DNA of 64,000 bases from Tenrec ecaudatus (Eukaryota; Chordata; Mammalia; Afrosoricida; Tenrecidae), in assembly GCF_050624435.1 (NCBI RefSeq), contig NC_134547.1:29684419-29748418 (forward strand), written 5' to 3'. Positions 61,101 to 63,954 of this stretch are shown here, one piece after another; position 1 is the stretch's first letter, and each line of letters opens with the position of its first letter. Under the pieces are notes generated by a model. It ran no database searches, was not told the DNA's origin, and saw nothing but the letters and a program-made list of their open reading frames with translations. The position numbers and the translations under genes are program-made.

Positions 61101-61531
61101 ATATGACATGGACATTGTGGTTGGCTCATTTCCCAAAATTTAAAATGTCAGCGATAAAATCAAGAGTGATAACAAGTTTCCAAATGAGAATATATACGAT
61201 TTCTAGACCACACACAGACATTATGCTATAAGCCAAGGTGTATTTATGTTAAAGAATAAGTAAGCAACAAGGAAAGATCATGATACATATGTGGAAAATT
61301 AGGATAATACTATTTTAATACCATGTCAGCTAAAACTTTCCATTAAAATGGGCAGATTTCGACTATCTTCCAGTTCAAATTCAATTCAATATCACAAAAC
61401 ACAACATACCTGTATGGGTAGGATTCTATATAAAATACTGAGAAAAACTTCTTGGTAAATATTCATTCGTTCAAGGAGGTTAATTGTCCTCATTGATTCA
61501 GTTTTATTATCGTATATTAAGCCATATAAAC
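13007..61531 (-). CDS. DPY19L3: DPY19L3, C-mannosyltransferase (15 of its coding exons, 5' end outside window)
   Basis: The spliced product matches the DPY19L3 protein closely along its whole visible length, for example [52 protein letters not shown] and [18 protein letters not shown]. Exons join as 61531-61410, 60840-60695, 58984-58861, 58329-58195, 47331-47200, 39904-39803, 37826-37753, 37599-37441, 32265-32143, 31760-31649, 31089-31033, 26493-26411, 18035-17903, 14776-14618 and 13168-13007. The total is 1823 nt: two bases finishing a split codon, 606 codons and a TAA stop. All introns are GT-AG and no frameshift or stop was seen, so the gene looks functional. DPY19 proteins are multipass GT-C glycosyltransferases of the endoplasmic reticulum; they use dolichyl-phosphate mannose to C-mannosylate tryptophans in WxxW-type motifs, as in thrombospondin repeats. 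DPY19L3 is known to act on R-spondin 1. The first membrane helix and first luminal loop lie upstream of the window. The paralogues DPY19L1, L2 and L4 fit less well than L3. Confidence 0.96.
13169..14617 (-). other. DPY19L3 intron, no repeat recognised
   Basis: This 1.4-kb intron is AT-rich and contains nothing I can identify apart from its splice sites. Confidence 0.7.
14618..14776 (-). CDS. DPY19L3: DPY19L3 coding exon
   Basis: Fifty-three codons in phase 0 run from [20 protein letters not shown] through [20 protein letters not shown] to DVANGH. The cysteine-containing ILE.S.C.RR..GC pattern is a DPY19 feature. The acceptor is TTCTGAAAG, a weak pyrimidine tract, and the donor is CAT/GTGAGC. 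Confidence 0.95.
14990..15537 (+). repeat. RTE-type LINE, 3' end
   Basis: The remnant shows GTGTTGAAAAGCAGGGAGGT, AAGGTGCGCCTTATCCAAGC, GGTGCTGGCGAAGAATATTT and the tail GGTCGGAATCAACTCGATGG. These are landmarks of the afrotherian RTE reverse-transcriptase end. The frame is broken by several stops. Confidence 0.85.
15538..16198. other. Intronic DNA, G+C-rich, nothing recognised
   Basis: Overlapping open frames on both strands here have no family resemblance. Confidence 0.45.
16199..16356 (+). repeat. Old AfroSINE
   Basis: The head TGTGGCACAGTGTTTAAGTG and GGCTGCTAAGCAAAAGCTCA is diverged but follows the AfroSINE layout. The tail is weak. Confidence 0.6.
16440..17060 (-). repeat. Older L1 3' UTR
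   Basis: AGGTTTACAGAGATTCTGTT at the 3' terminus and GGTAGTGGTAGTGGGCACCA further in resemble the afrotherian L1 3' UTR. The second motif recurs in the opposite direction near 54861. It is more diverged than the tenrec-type copies. Confidence 0.6.
17388..17560 (-). repeat. Short L1 3' end (tenrec-type)
   Basis: CGTTTTATTGGGGGCTCATA followed by CAACTTTACCAGAATCCATC is the complement of the shared terminus. It is 5' truncated. Confidence 0.82.
17903..18035 (-). CDS. DPY19L3: DPY19L3 coding exon
   Basis: The exon encodes [20 protein letters not shown], then [20 protein letters not shown] and RTKA. The pattern FAG.M...[15 protein letters not shown] is conserved across DPY19 paralogues. The acceptor is CCTTTCAG and the donor is GCG/GTAAGG. 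Its G+C content is clearly higher than that of the upstream exons. Confidence 0.95.
18036..20439. other. Intronic DNA, largely unrecognised
   Basis: The minus strand has an open frame of 182 codons at 19383-18835, without homology I can see. The region 18720-19450 is locally G+C-rich. No repeat or gene is recognised. Confidence 0.4.
20440..20605 (+). repeat. AfroSINE
   Basis: The head GCCCAGTGGGTTAAGTGTGG and the B-box-like region GGTCAGTTGTTCAAATCC are followed by GAGCAGTTCTACTCTGTTCC. It is a nearly full-length, diverged copy. Confidence 0.8.
20606..22503. other. Intronic DNA, AT-rich, nothing recognised
   Basis: About 1.9 kb with no repeat that I can name. It is a candidate for comparison with other mammals, but I cannot judge its conservation. 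Confidence 0.4.
22506..23432 (+). mobile_element. Mariner transposon, internally deleted, with dead transposase
   Basis: TA dinucleotides (22504-22505 and 23433-23434) flank related ends: CAAGGGGTTACGCCCTCCCC and, complemented, GAAGGGGGGCCCCAACAAAC. From 22690 the plus strand reads a mariner-like helix-turn-helix start ([20 protein letters not shown]). Later come the catalytic-region motif [12 protein letters not shown] and the C-terminal [16 protein letters not shown]. Stops and frameshifts separate the pieces, and the middle of the gene is missing. At 927 bp it is shorter than a full mariner (about 1.3 kb). A 20-bp unit is duplicated in tandem near its end. Confidence 0.82.
23302..23341. 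repeat. 20-bp perfect tandem duplication
   Basis: The unit TTAAGTGTCATGGAGAGCAC is present twice, inside the mariner. Confidence 0.95.
23470..23522 (+). repeat. AfroSINE head fragment
   Basis: GAGTCCCTGGTGGTGCAAAG followed by CAACACTCCCGGCTGCTGGC matches the SINE 5' end. The remainder is not recognisable. Confidence 0.5.
23860..24730 (+). other. Unexplained mRNA-like stretch
   Basis: Between 23880 and 24480 base composition and codon-like periodicity resemble a decayed coding sequence (for example a cysteine-rich [17 protein letters not shown] around 24065). A TTAAATAAATAACAATAAC stretch near 24720 could be an old poly(A) region. I could not match it to a gene. A processed pseudogene is one possibility and chance is another. 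Confidence 0.3.
24731..26410. other. Intronic DNA, nothing recognised
   Basis: An open frame of 121 codons at 25467-25832 has no family features. No repeat was identified. Confidence 0.4.
26411..26493 (-). CDS. DPY19L3: DPY19L3 coding exon (83 bp)
   Basis: The exon encodes [20 protein letters not shown], then VELMNWI and two bases of an asparagine codon. This is the start of the soluble C-terminal domain. The acceptor is TTAATTTCAG and the donor is AA/GTAAGA. The next exon supplies the third base of the asparagine. Confidence 0.94.
27124..27189. mobile_element. Mariner-derived mini-element (palindromic)
   Basis: The left arm AGACTTCATAAAGTTTGTGG and the complement of the right arm, GGACTTCAAATAAGTTCATG, are similar. 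This makes a short imperfect palindrome related to the ends of the element at 32752 and the one at 29347. Confidence 0.6.
27626..27836. mobile_element. hAT-type non-autonomous transposon
   Basis: The ends CAGTGTTTCTCAAAG and, at the right, TTTGGGAACCATTG are complementary hAT termini. The flanks CACTAAGG and CTCTAAAT are only loosely alike, as expected of an old 8-bp duplication. It contains the TG/CG microsatellite at 27654-27682. No transposase is present. Confidence 0.65.
27654..27682. repeat. (TG)9(CG)5 microsatellite
   Basis: Alternating purine-pyrimidine sequence for 29 bp, the classic Z-DNA-forming composition. Confidence 0.95.
27958..28115 (-). repeat. AfroSINE, diverged
   Basis: Complement of the SINE tail (GATTCTGACTCCTGGCAACC) through to the head (GGCCACTGCACCACTGTGAA). 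Confidence 0.65.
28443..28625 (+). repeat. AfroSINE, diverged
   Basis: The head AGGAGTCCTAGCGGGCGGTG and GGTTAAGGAGCCAGCTGCTG leads to the tail CAGTCAGAATCCACTCAATG. Confidence 0.7.
29079..29254. mobile_element. SPIN-type hAT transposon (non-autonomous)
   Basis: It begins CAATGCTTCTCACCCTGTGG and GTCGCGACCCCTTTGGGGTT, contains GGGGGGTCACCACAAAATGA and ends GAGGTTGAGAACCACT. These are the ends of SPIN elements. Flanking 8-mers GTCTACAG (29071-29078) and ATCTACAG (29255-29262) agree at seven of eight positions, the target duplication expected of hAT. At 176 bp it is a deletion derivative. Confidence 0.88.
29347..29423. mobile_element. Mariner-derived mini-element (palindromic)
   Basis: The left arm GAGGGGGCTTTCCAAAAGTT and the complement of the right arm, GAGGGCTTTGGAAAGTTTGT, form a 77-bp imperfect hairpin. 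The end sequence is related to that of the element starting at 32752. Confidence 0.65.
29424..30099. other. Intronic DNA, nothing recognised
   Basis: No named repeat or coding sequence seen. Confidence 0.5.
30100..30300 (-). repeat. AfroSINE
   Basis: The complement reads GGGATCCCTGGCATTGTGCA, the tRNA-like AGGTCAGCAGCCCACG... region inverted, and CTATAGGCTCACCACGAGTC. Nearly full length. Confidence 0.82.
30301..31032. other. Intronic DNA, nothing recognised
   Basis: Only the acceptor side of the 31089-31033 exon is of note. Confidence 0.5.
31033..31089 (-). CDS. DPY19L3: DPY19L3 coding exon (57 bp)
   Basis: Nineteen codons, [19 protein letters not shown], lie in phase 0 at both ends and form the last hydrophobic segment before the C-terminal luminal domain. 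The acceptor is CTTACGTAG and the donor is AAG/GTAAGA. This exon is too short to be found by simple ORF length. Confidence 0.93.
31090..31648. other. DPY19L3 intron, no repeat recognised
   Basis: A short AT-rich intron. Confidence 0.6.
31649..31760 (-). CDS. DPY19L3: DPY19L3 coding exon
   Basis: The exon completes an arginine and encodes [20 protein letters not shown], then [17 protein letters not shown]. The donor is AGG/GTCAGT, less usual than the GTAAG/GTGAG sites elsewhere in the gene. It is fixed by the frame and by the next exon, which begins ICVIRYS. The acceptor is TTCTTACAG. Confidence 0.94.
31761..32142. other. DPY19L3 intron, no repeat recognised
   Basis: A short intron with a 61-codon open frame (31921-32106) that looks like chance. 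Confidence 0.6.
32143..32265 (-). CDS. DPY19L3: DPY19L3 coding exon with a divergent loop
   Basis: The first ~18 codons ([19 protein letters not shown]) form a polar loop that differs from the human protein at many positions. The rest ([20 protein letters not shown]) is conserved and hydrophobic. Both ends are split codons that fit the neighbouring exons. The acceptor is TTTACTTAG and the donor is GAG/GTAATT. Confidence 0.93.
32430..32490 (+). repeat. RTE/AfroSINE tail fragment
   Basis: GGTTGCTATGAGTCAGAACG followed by ATTTGATGGCACCTAACACC is the shared 3' tail. Confidence 0.65.
32752..33650 (+). mobile_element. Mariner transposon of a second family, decayed
   Basis: After TA at 32750-32751 the end CAAAGGGTCTTCAAAAAGTT is mariner-like. 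Downstream, pieces of transposase can be read in shifting frames. A catalytic-domain start, [14 protein letters not shown], lies near 33385 (mariner TGDETW). A later W.....[12 protein letters not shown] block lies near 33505-33555. Many stops interrupt it, two A-runs occur, and no right end was found. A SINE sits just beyond at 33766. It differs from the mariner at 22506. Confidence 0.65.
33766..33946 (-). repeat. AfroSINE
   Basis: The complement begins GGGACCCCTGGTAGCACAGT and ends at CTACAGAGTCACTATAAATC. Full length and only moderately diverged. Confidence 0.88.
34020..34220 (+). repeat. L1 3' end (tenrec-type)
   Basis: GATGTATGTATGGATTGTGA followed by TAAGAGTTGTATGACCCCCT, AATAAAATG and an A-run. 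5' truncated. Confidence 0.88.
34380..34590 (-). repeat. AfroSINE, diverged
   Basis: The complement shows the B-box-like CAGTTAGTTCAAACCCACCC and a head near GAGCCCAAGTTGC. Much diverged. Confidence 0.6.
34591..35639. other. Intronic DNA, nothing recognised
   Basis: Open frames of 96 to 115 codons overlap at 34984-35468 without family resemblance. Confidence 0.4.
35640..35845 (-). repeat. AfroSINE
   Basis: The complement begins GGAGCCCTGGCGGTGCAGTG and contains the tRNA-like head and the GTCCTAAGGGTTGCTCTGCA tail. Full length. Confidence 0.85.
35846..36898. other. Intronic DNA, nothing recognised
   Basis: AT-rich sequence with one A-run at 36721-36733. Confidence 0.45.
36907..37124. mobile_element. 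hAT-type non-autonomous transposon
   Basis: The ends CAGGGCTGTCAATCTGGTAG and, at the right, CACCAGTTTGACACCCCTG are complementary. Flanking 8-mers CTATAGAG (36899-36906) and CTCTAGAG (37125-37132) agree at seven of eight positions, matching the usual hAT target pattern. The 218-bp body has no transposase. Its ends differ from those of the SPIN copies. Confidence 0.85.
37441..37599 (-). CDS. DPY19L3: DPY19L3 coding exon
   Basis: The exon completes the arginine and reads [20 protein letters not shown], then [20 protein letters not shown] and a helix through AVAFHNL. It ends two bases into a serine codon. The acceptor is TTCCCTAG and the donor is CAG/GTACGG. At 159 bp it matches DPY19L3 specifically rather than L1 or L4. 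Confidence 0.96.
37753..37826 (-). CDS. DPY19L3: DPY19L3 coding exon (74 bp)
   Basis: This short exon encodes [20 protein letters not shown], then FGAT and two bases of an arginine codon. It is a soluble loop with the conserved DEHI..FLKAKFG pattern. The acceptor is CCCAATAG and the donor is AAG/GTATGA. Only 153 bp separate it from the next exon. Confidence 0.94.
37827..39802. other. DPY19L3 intron, no repeat recognised
   Basis: The plus strand has an open frame of 149 codons at 38668-39117 ([20 protein letters not shown]...) that I cannot assign. The rest is AT-rich. Confidence 0.4.
39803..39904 (-). CDS. DPY19L3: DPY19L3 coding exon
   Basis: Thirty-four codons in phase 0 run from [14 protein letters not shown] to LFLNNVIK and carry one membrane helix ([15 protein letters not shown]). 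The acceptor is TTAATTTCTAG and the donor is AAG/GTAAGA. It aligns to the matching human segment without gaps. Confidence 0.94.
40128..40350 (-). repeat. AfroSINE, badly diverged
   Basis: AACAAGTTCAACTCATGGCA resembles the complement of the tail. The internal part is rearranged: ATCTTTATGGAA (40200-40211) and its complement TTCCATAAAGAT (40265-40276) both occur. Confidence 0.45.
40785..41336 (-). repeat. ERVL 3' LTR
   Basis: Ends in the plus-strand TGCCTTAGACTGGGTTCTCA, matching TGTCTTAGGCTGGTTTTC of the other LTR. Both share CTCAAGGAAATRGCTCA. At the other side AGCTAAACTAACTACA corresponds to AGCCAAGTTGACACA. It is well diverged from its partner. Confidence 0.78.
41397..42770 (-). pseudogene. 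ERVL pol remnant, integrase part
   Basis: The open stretch at 42769-42452 has the histidine and cysteine spacing of a retroviral integrase zinc finger (..HHRMPLT.. and ..CPVCPQQR..) with MAHEQ before it. Further pol-like pieces follow toward 41400 in shifting frames. Several stops rule out a working protein. Confidence 0.75.
42790..44140 (-). pseudogene. ERVL pol remnant, reverse transcriptase/RNase H part
   Basis: On the minus strand near 44035-44005 the sequence reads [12 protein letters not shown], the active-site block with Y replaced by S. The region between here and the integrase part is broken by stops and by an AfroSINE. Confidence 0.7.
43575..43770 (-). repeat. AfroSINE inserted in the provirus
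   Basis: The complement shows CCTATAGGGTAGCTATGAGT followed by TGGAATCAACTCAATATCAG, and upstream the head (AATCAGAGAGTCAGTGGTTT). Confidence 0.8.
44425..45235 (-). repeat. RTE-type LINE, 3' part, inserted in the provirus
   Basis: The complement carries RTE landmarks: CAAAGCCTGGGAAACAAAG, GGAGCATTCTTACTG, TAAAGAGGTCTTATGCAGCA, and CTTGATCTTCAACAGCAAGT with TGCTTCAAGTTCTCCTCACT. About 800 bp of the reverse-transcriptase end is present, with stops. A 165-codon frame on the plus strand (44452-44949) is only its antisense. Confidence 0.85.
45792..45806 (-). other. ERVL primer binding site
   Basis: Minus-strand TGGTATTAGGAGAGG begins two bases after the LTR's terminal ACA and resembles a leucine-tRNA 3' end, the primer that gives ERVL its name. 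Confidence 0.7.
45809..46390 (-). repeat. ERVL 5' LTR (MLT2-like)
   Basis: On the minus strand it begins TGTGTCAACTTGGCTGGGCT, the start seen in MLT2-type LTRs, and ends CCTAAGACA. It is 582 bp long. Confidence 0.8.
46461..46520. repeat. 30-bp perfect tandem duplication
   Basis: AACAAAATGATTTCTTGATC and the ten bases after it (TAGAAATATT) are repeated immediately without a mismatch. Confidence 0.97.
46521..47199. other. Intronic DNA, nothing recognised
   Basis: AT-rich, without a repeat I can name. Confidence 0.5.
47200..47331 (-). CDS. DPY19L3: DPY19L3 coding exon
   Basis: Forty-four codons in phase 0 begin [10 protein letters not shown] and end SVLIARKIQ, with a long hydrophobic core [18 protein letters not shown]. 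Introns of about 10.9 kb upstream and 7.3 kb downstream isolate it among repeats. The acceptor is ATTATTGCAG and the donor is CAG/GTAGGA. Confidence 0.94.
47332..47949. other. Intronic DNA, nothing recognised
   Basis: AT-rich, without a repeat I can name. Confidence 0.45.
47950..48150 (+). repeat. AfroSINE
   Basis: The head GCATAGTGGTTACACACTGG, the B-box-like GTCAGCAGTTCAAAACCACC and the tail GAGTCAGAATAGACTGGATG. Full length. Confidence 0.9.
48225..48365 (+). repeat. AfroSINE, internally shortened
   Basis: The head GCTGTGGTAGCATAGTGGCA is joined to ACTCTGCCCTACAGAGTTGC and CAACTTGATGGTAGTAAGT; the middle is partly missing. Confidence 0.75.
48426..48906. mobile_element. SPIN-type hAT transposon (non-autonomous, 481 bp)
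   Basis: The ends are CAGTGGTTCTTAACCCTGG and, at the right, CACAGGTTGAGAACCACTG. Flanks GTCTAAGG (48418-48425) and GTCGAAGG (48907-48914) agree at seven of eight positions. Near the right end is the SPIN hairpin: CCTAAGACCATCAGAAA pairs with TTTCTGATGGTCTTAGG (48800-48840). No transposase is encoded. Confidence 0.92.
49100..49680 (+). repeat. RTE-type LINE, 3' end
   Basis: GTGCTGAAGAGCAAGGATGT, GTGTGTCTGACCCAAACCAT, GTCTCATGTACTTTGGACAT and the tail GGGTCAGAACTGGCTGGATG mark an RTE end. The frame is broken. Confidence 0.87.
49938..50003. repeat. AT/AC microsatellite
   Basis: A compound run of AT and AC dinucleotides immediately next to a transposon end. Confidence 0.85.
50004..50130 (-). 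mobile_element. Truncated relative of the pogo-like element at 53426
   Basis: After TA, CTGTATATACTCAAGTATAA resembles the outer end of the 53426-54415 element (complement CCGCATATACTCGAATATAA). AAGGCACCTAATTTTACCAC and CTCGTGTATAAGCC follow in the same order as in that element's right end. The other end was not found. Confidence 0.65.
50575..50695 (+). repeat. AfroSINE, diverged
   Basis: GCTAGCTGAAAGGTTGCTCT to AAGCCAAAACTGACTGAAAG follows the SINE order with internal losses. Confidence 0.5.
50832..51556 (+). repeat. L1 3' end with 5' inversion (twin priming)
   Basis: The right half (about 51195-51556) is in plus orientation, ending ATGAGCCCCAATAAAATG and A-run. The left half (50832 to about 51190) is the upstream part of the same sequence in reverse. 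A 13-bp duplication, AAAAAAATCTTCA, flanks the whole (50819-50831 and 51557-51569). Inversion plus poly(A) plus target duplication is the signature of L1 insertion. Confidence 0.9.
51925..53215 (-). repeat. L1 3' UTR copy, more diverged
   Basis: CATCATCATTTTCAATACAG, CTTTCTTCACCACATTTGCT and CAGTAATTCCTCTCGGGTTC appear in the same order as in the copy at 1345-2860. The terminal part is degraded. A small poly(A) insertion sits inside (52653-52667). Confidence 0.75.
52653..52667. repeat. Poly(A)-only insertion with 13-bp duplication
   Basis: Fourteen A's and a T lie between two copies of ACCCCAGATGCTC (52640-52652 and 52668-52680). Other copies of this L1 carry the motif once. Confidence 0.8.
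53426..54415 (+). mobile_element. Pogo-like TA-flanked DNA transposon, 990 bp
   Basis: TA dinucleotides (53424-53425 and 54416-54417) flank inverted ends: CCGTATATAATCGTGTATAA on the left, and CCGCATATACTCGAATATAA as the complement of the right. The ends carry repeated TATAAGCYGA motifs. Inside is an open frame for the last part of a transposase (53682-54047), followed by AATAAA (54212-54217). The catalytic core is absent, so this is an internally deleted element moved by enzyme made elsewhere. A shorter relative lies at 50004. Confidence 0.8.
53682..54047 (+). pseudogene. Transposase C-terminal fragment (pogo/DDE_1-like)
   Basis: The frame is open for 121 codons from just after a stop at 53679. 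It has no ATG at its head; the first is at 53724. It reads ..[20 protein letters not shown], then [20 protein letters not shown] and [18 protein letters not shown]. The acidic tail is rich in D and E ([12 protein letters not shown]) and ends SSFAGF. The NKPFK(D)...W..W...I....V..AF.KC.ISN.LDG.ED pattern is typical of the C-terminal end of DDE_1 transposases of the pogo group. The catalytic D residues, normally upstream, are missing. It is intact for its length, which suggests a fairly young element. The family assignment is from memory of motifs, not from a search. Confidence 0.72.
54780..56579 (+). repeat. Long L1 3' UTR copy (tenrec-type)
   Basis: It starts GAGAAGGTCCAGTGGACTGG, includes GACCAGAAGAATTAGATGGT and GCCCTGCTACCACTATCAAC (afrotherian L1 3' UTR), and ends CCCCAATAAAATGATT and an A-run. 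The palindrome is at 56425-56440. Around 55676-55805 a short unit (CATAAGCAAAT..) is repeated several times. Confidence 0.82.
56580..57240. other. Intronic DNA, nothing recognised
   Basis: No named repeat or coding sequence seen. Confidence 0.5.
57245..57290 (+). repeat. AfroSINE/RTE tail fragment
   Basis: TTGGAATCAATTGGATGGCA is the shared tail. Confidence 0.5.
57395..57715 (-). repeat. AfroSINE-like repeat, minus strand
   Basis: GTTGTTATCTGCTGTCAAAT and CAGTCCTGACTCATGATGAC are the complement of the shared tail. The middle is diverged; the head region (GTAGCCAAGAAGTTAGAATT, complement) is weakly tRNA-like. Confidence 0.6.
58195..58329 (-). CDS. DPY19L3: DPY19L3 coding exon
   Basis: Forty-five codons in phase 0 run from [10 protein letters not shown] to SLDMLPALK. 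They include the conserved [12 protein letters not shown], which corresponds to WQFAQF in DPY19L1. Two hydrophobic helices are visible. The acceptor is TTTTTGCAG and the donor is AAG/GTAGGC. Confidence 0.95.
58861..58984 (-). CDS. DPY19L3: DPY19L3 coding exon with the family signature
   Basis: The exon completes the split arginine and encodes [20 protein letters not shown], the conserved DPY19 stretch (TRVxxTxPLRE in all paralogues), then a membrane helix ending at KPKLQPLSE. The acceptor is TTTTGTGCAG and the donor is GAA/GTAAGT. It is 124 bp long. This block is the strongest single identifier of the family in the window. Confidence 0.96.
58985..59885. other. Intronic DNA, nothing recognised
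   Basis: Open frames of 72 to 83 codons on both strands around 59170-59471 look like chance. Confidence 0.45.
59890..60150 (+). repeat. L1-related fragment
   Basis: ATCATAAGGATAACATTTAC and CCAAGGAAAGGAAGTAGACT parallel the stretch at 55085-55125 in the long L1 3' UTR copy. Confidence 0.5.
60151..60694. other. Intronic DNA, nothing recognised
   Basis: No repeat that I can name. A 14-bp direct repeat GAGCGGTGTATCAC occurs twice at 60656-60683. Confidence 0.5.
60695..60840 (-). CDS. DPY19L3: DPY19L3 coding exon
   Basis: The exon starts in phase 0 with [15 protein letters not shown] and ends two bases into the codon of an arginine completed in the next exon. It is almost wholly hydrophobic, with two membrane helices around [18 protein letters not shown] and [12 protein letters not shown]. 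The acceptor is TTTTACAG and the donor is CAG/GTGAGT. Its 146 bp match the expected DPY19L3 segment without gaps. Confidence 0.95.
61410..61531 (-). CDS. DPY19L3: DPY19L3 coding exon (first one visible)
   Basis: Forty whole codons follow two bases that finish a glycine codon begun in the missing upstream exon. The exon encodes the end of the first luminal loop ([10 protein letters not shown], containing an NKT glycosylation sequon) and a helix-forming segment ([18 protein letters not shown]). The acceptor is CCTAG before GT and the donor is CAG/GTATGT. The pyrimidine tract before the acceptor is weak, but the protein match fixes the boundary. The exon ends in phase 0. Confidence 0.93.
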
Positions 61532-61729
61532 CTAGGATTGGTATTTGAAAAATGAGGAAAATATATTTATACTTTTAGTTATAATCATTCATATTCATTC
61601 AAAATTACTCATAGTTTTTTAGCATGTATCAGACACTTGTGCTTGATATTGGCAATAAGAGCAAAAAACATAGTTCTACACTCATATGACTAAATGTAAA
61701 GAAAACACCACTCCTCAGACTGGACCAAT

Positions 61730-62370
61730 AGGTAGCATCATGCCAGACAGAGAGAAGGCCGGAGTTGCCAAGAATTTCATCTTCCTTGGATCCACACTCA
61801 ATACTCATGGAAGGCAGCAGTCAAGAAATCAGATGACACATGGCATTGGGTAAATTTGCAGCACAAGTCATCTTTAAAGTGTTGAAGAGCAAGGCTGTCA
61901 CTTGGAGGCCCAAGATGTGCCTGACTCAAGCCGTGGTGTTTTCAATCCCCTCACAGTCATGTGAAAGTTAGTGAAGAACTTCTACTTTGTTGGATGATTC
62001 CTAGACCAAAGGAGAAAGTCAATGCCGTGAATTTTGCTGGTGAACAATACCAATGCTGGAGGAGAATCAGAAACGTACCACGGACGGCCAAAAGAGCAAA
62101 CAGATCTGTCTTGGAGGAAGCACAGCCAGAGGACTCCCTGGAAGTGAGGATGGTGACACTTCATTTCACAAACTTTGGACATGTTACCAAGAGAGACCAG
62201 ACGCTAGAAAAGGACACCGTGTCTGGTAAAGGCGGAGGGCCGTGACAAAGAGGAAGGCCTTGGTGAGAAGGACTGACTGATGAGGTAGAGTGGCTGCAAC
62301 AACAGGCCCACGACTGGGCTGCATTCATTTCCTTCTGCTATCCACAGGGTCACTGTGAGGCCAAACTGAT
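61730..62370 (+). repeat. RTE-type LINE, 3' end
   Basis: AAGAATTTCATCTTCCTTGG, GTGTTGAAGAGCAAGGCTGT, CAAGATGTGCCTGACTCAAG and GGACATGTTACCAAGAGAGA are RTE landmarks in order. A 94-codon frame (61961-62245) is a scrap of it. Confidence 0.85.
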
Positions 62371-62374
62371 GCCG

Positions 62375-62555
62375 AAGGAGCCTTGGCGCGGCAGTGGTTA
62401 AGCATTCAGTTGGTCGCAGTGCACCGGCCGCTGTACTAGAGAAAGATGGGAGAGTGTTTCTGTGAGGAACGCAGCCTTGGGAATCCGGTGGGGTAATTCT
62501 GTCCTCTAAGGCTGTTGGGAGTCAGAATCTGCTCTGTGGAAGTGGTTGTTACTGA
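62375..62555 (+). repeat. AfroSINE
   Basis: The head GGAGCCTTGGCGCGGCAGTG and GTTAAGCATTCAGTTGGTCG, the middle GAAAGATGGGAGAGTGTTTC, and the tail GGGAGTCAGAATCTGCTCTG. It lies directly behind the RTE end. Confidence 0.87.
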
Positions 62556-63121
62556 GCTAATCACTCCTTTGATAGGCATTGTTAAATATTCATACCAGCA
62601 TGAGAGTTTGGGATTAAACTGTACTCCAAAAAATATGCATTGTGAATTTTAACACTCTTTGCCTATGGTTGTAATCCCATTTGGGAATGGGTTTATTGTT
62701 ATGTTAATGAGACAGGATCAGTGGAGGGTGGGGTGCGCTTTATAAAAAGAGCCAAATGAGACAATGGGATAATTAGACCAGCAGAGATGGGTAAAGATTG
62801 ATGACAAGCCACATGCTGGCCCACAACAGACAAGCAATGAGAACAAGAAATAAACCTGCTAAAGAAACTCACTGCGATTTTGCTGCCAATTGCTACCACA
62901 AGTGGGTTGATTAATGAGAACAGGTATGAGGGGACAATGCACAGAGGAAAACATGCAAACAGTACTTACACATATGGAAAAACACTCAGGGCGGCTCCCA
63001 CCCAGAGGAGCACAGATTCCACTATACTGAGGGTGCCTGCAAGCACATTAATGCAACTGGGACCACGATGCTGAAAAAATGTTGAACTGGCAAAAGATGC
63101 ACCCCCATCCCTCCCCCACGT

Positions 63122-63158
<37 letters not shown>

Positions 63159-63664
63159 ACTACACTGTGACATTGTTTTGCACCTGTCACCTGGCAGAAG
63201 TGAAGGAAGTGAAGCAGGCTGTTAGGAAGCACTCTCCCAGACTGCAGCTGGGAGAGGCGTGGGGAACACCCATCAAATGACACATGTATTTGCCCTTAGA
63301 TCTAGGAAGCCCATGTCCAGTAATCACGCCAACATGAGACTCACGGAAGTACAAGCTGATGTGGGTGGGCAGTACTAAGAGATCAGAAATGAGCCAAATG
63401 CTCATCAAGAGCAGACGACGTGAGTAAACTATGGTTATCCTTGCAAAGGAGTATTAGCCATTTGCAAATAAGGGATAAGGAATATTTTTATATCTAAGAT
63501 TTTTGTTAAGTGAAGGAAAGCACAGTATTTTTGCTAAGTACAAGAAAGCATGACATATATATGATGCAGATTTGTATGTAAAAATGGGGCAATGAGAACA
63601 TATCGAGAAGTGTATTAGCAGTGGAAGAATAAACCCCCAAACTAACACAAAGGGTTACCTCACT
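62556..63664. other. Intronic DNA, mostly unrecognised
   Basis: Contains the AC repeat at 63124-63154. The next upstream DPY19L3 exon was looked for here and not found. Confidence 0.5.
63124..63154. repeat. (AC)n microsatellite
   Basis: An uninterrupted AC run. Confidence 0.97.
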
Positions 63665-63835
63665 GCCAGGGAGAGAGCCTGGCTGGCATCACAGTGAGTT
63701 AAGAGCTGGGCTGCTGGCCCCAAGGTCAGCAACTTGACTCCACCAGCCGCTGTCCAGGAGAAAGAGAAGGCTGCCTTCCCATCAAGGTTTACAGCCCAGA
63801 AAACACACAGGGGTGGACCTTCTCTGTCCATGGGG
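63665..63835 (+). repeat. AfroSINE, diverged
   Basis: GAGCTGGGCTGCTGGCCCCA, AGGTCAGCAACTTGACTCCA and AACACACAGGGGTGGACCTT follow the SINE order. Confidence 0.7.
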
Positions 63836-63954
63836 CCACTATTGGTGGGAAAGGACTTGATGGGAGTGGGTTTTGTGAGGCACGGGTGGGCACAGGCTTC
63901 CCTGAGTGCTCCATGGTTCAGCTTCAATGCTGGAACTGGGCATTCTTTAAAAAT

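Noticed and set aside
62375..62460. Possible tRNA gene (A- and B-box-like sequence)
   Set aside because: It is the tRNA-derived head of an AfroSINE and does not fold as a full tRNA.
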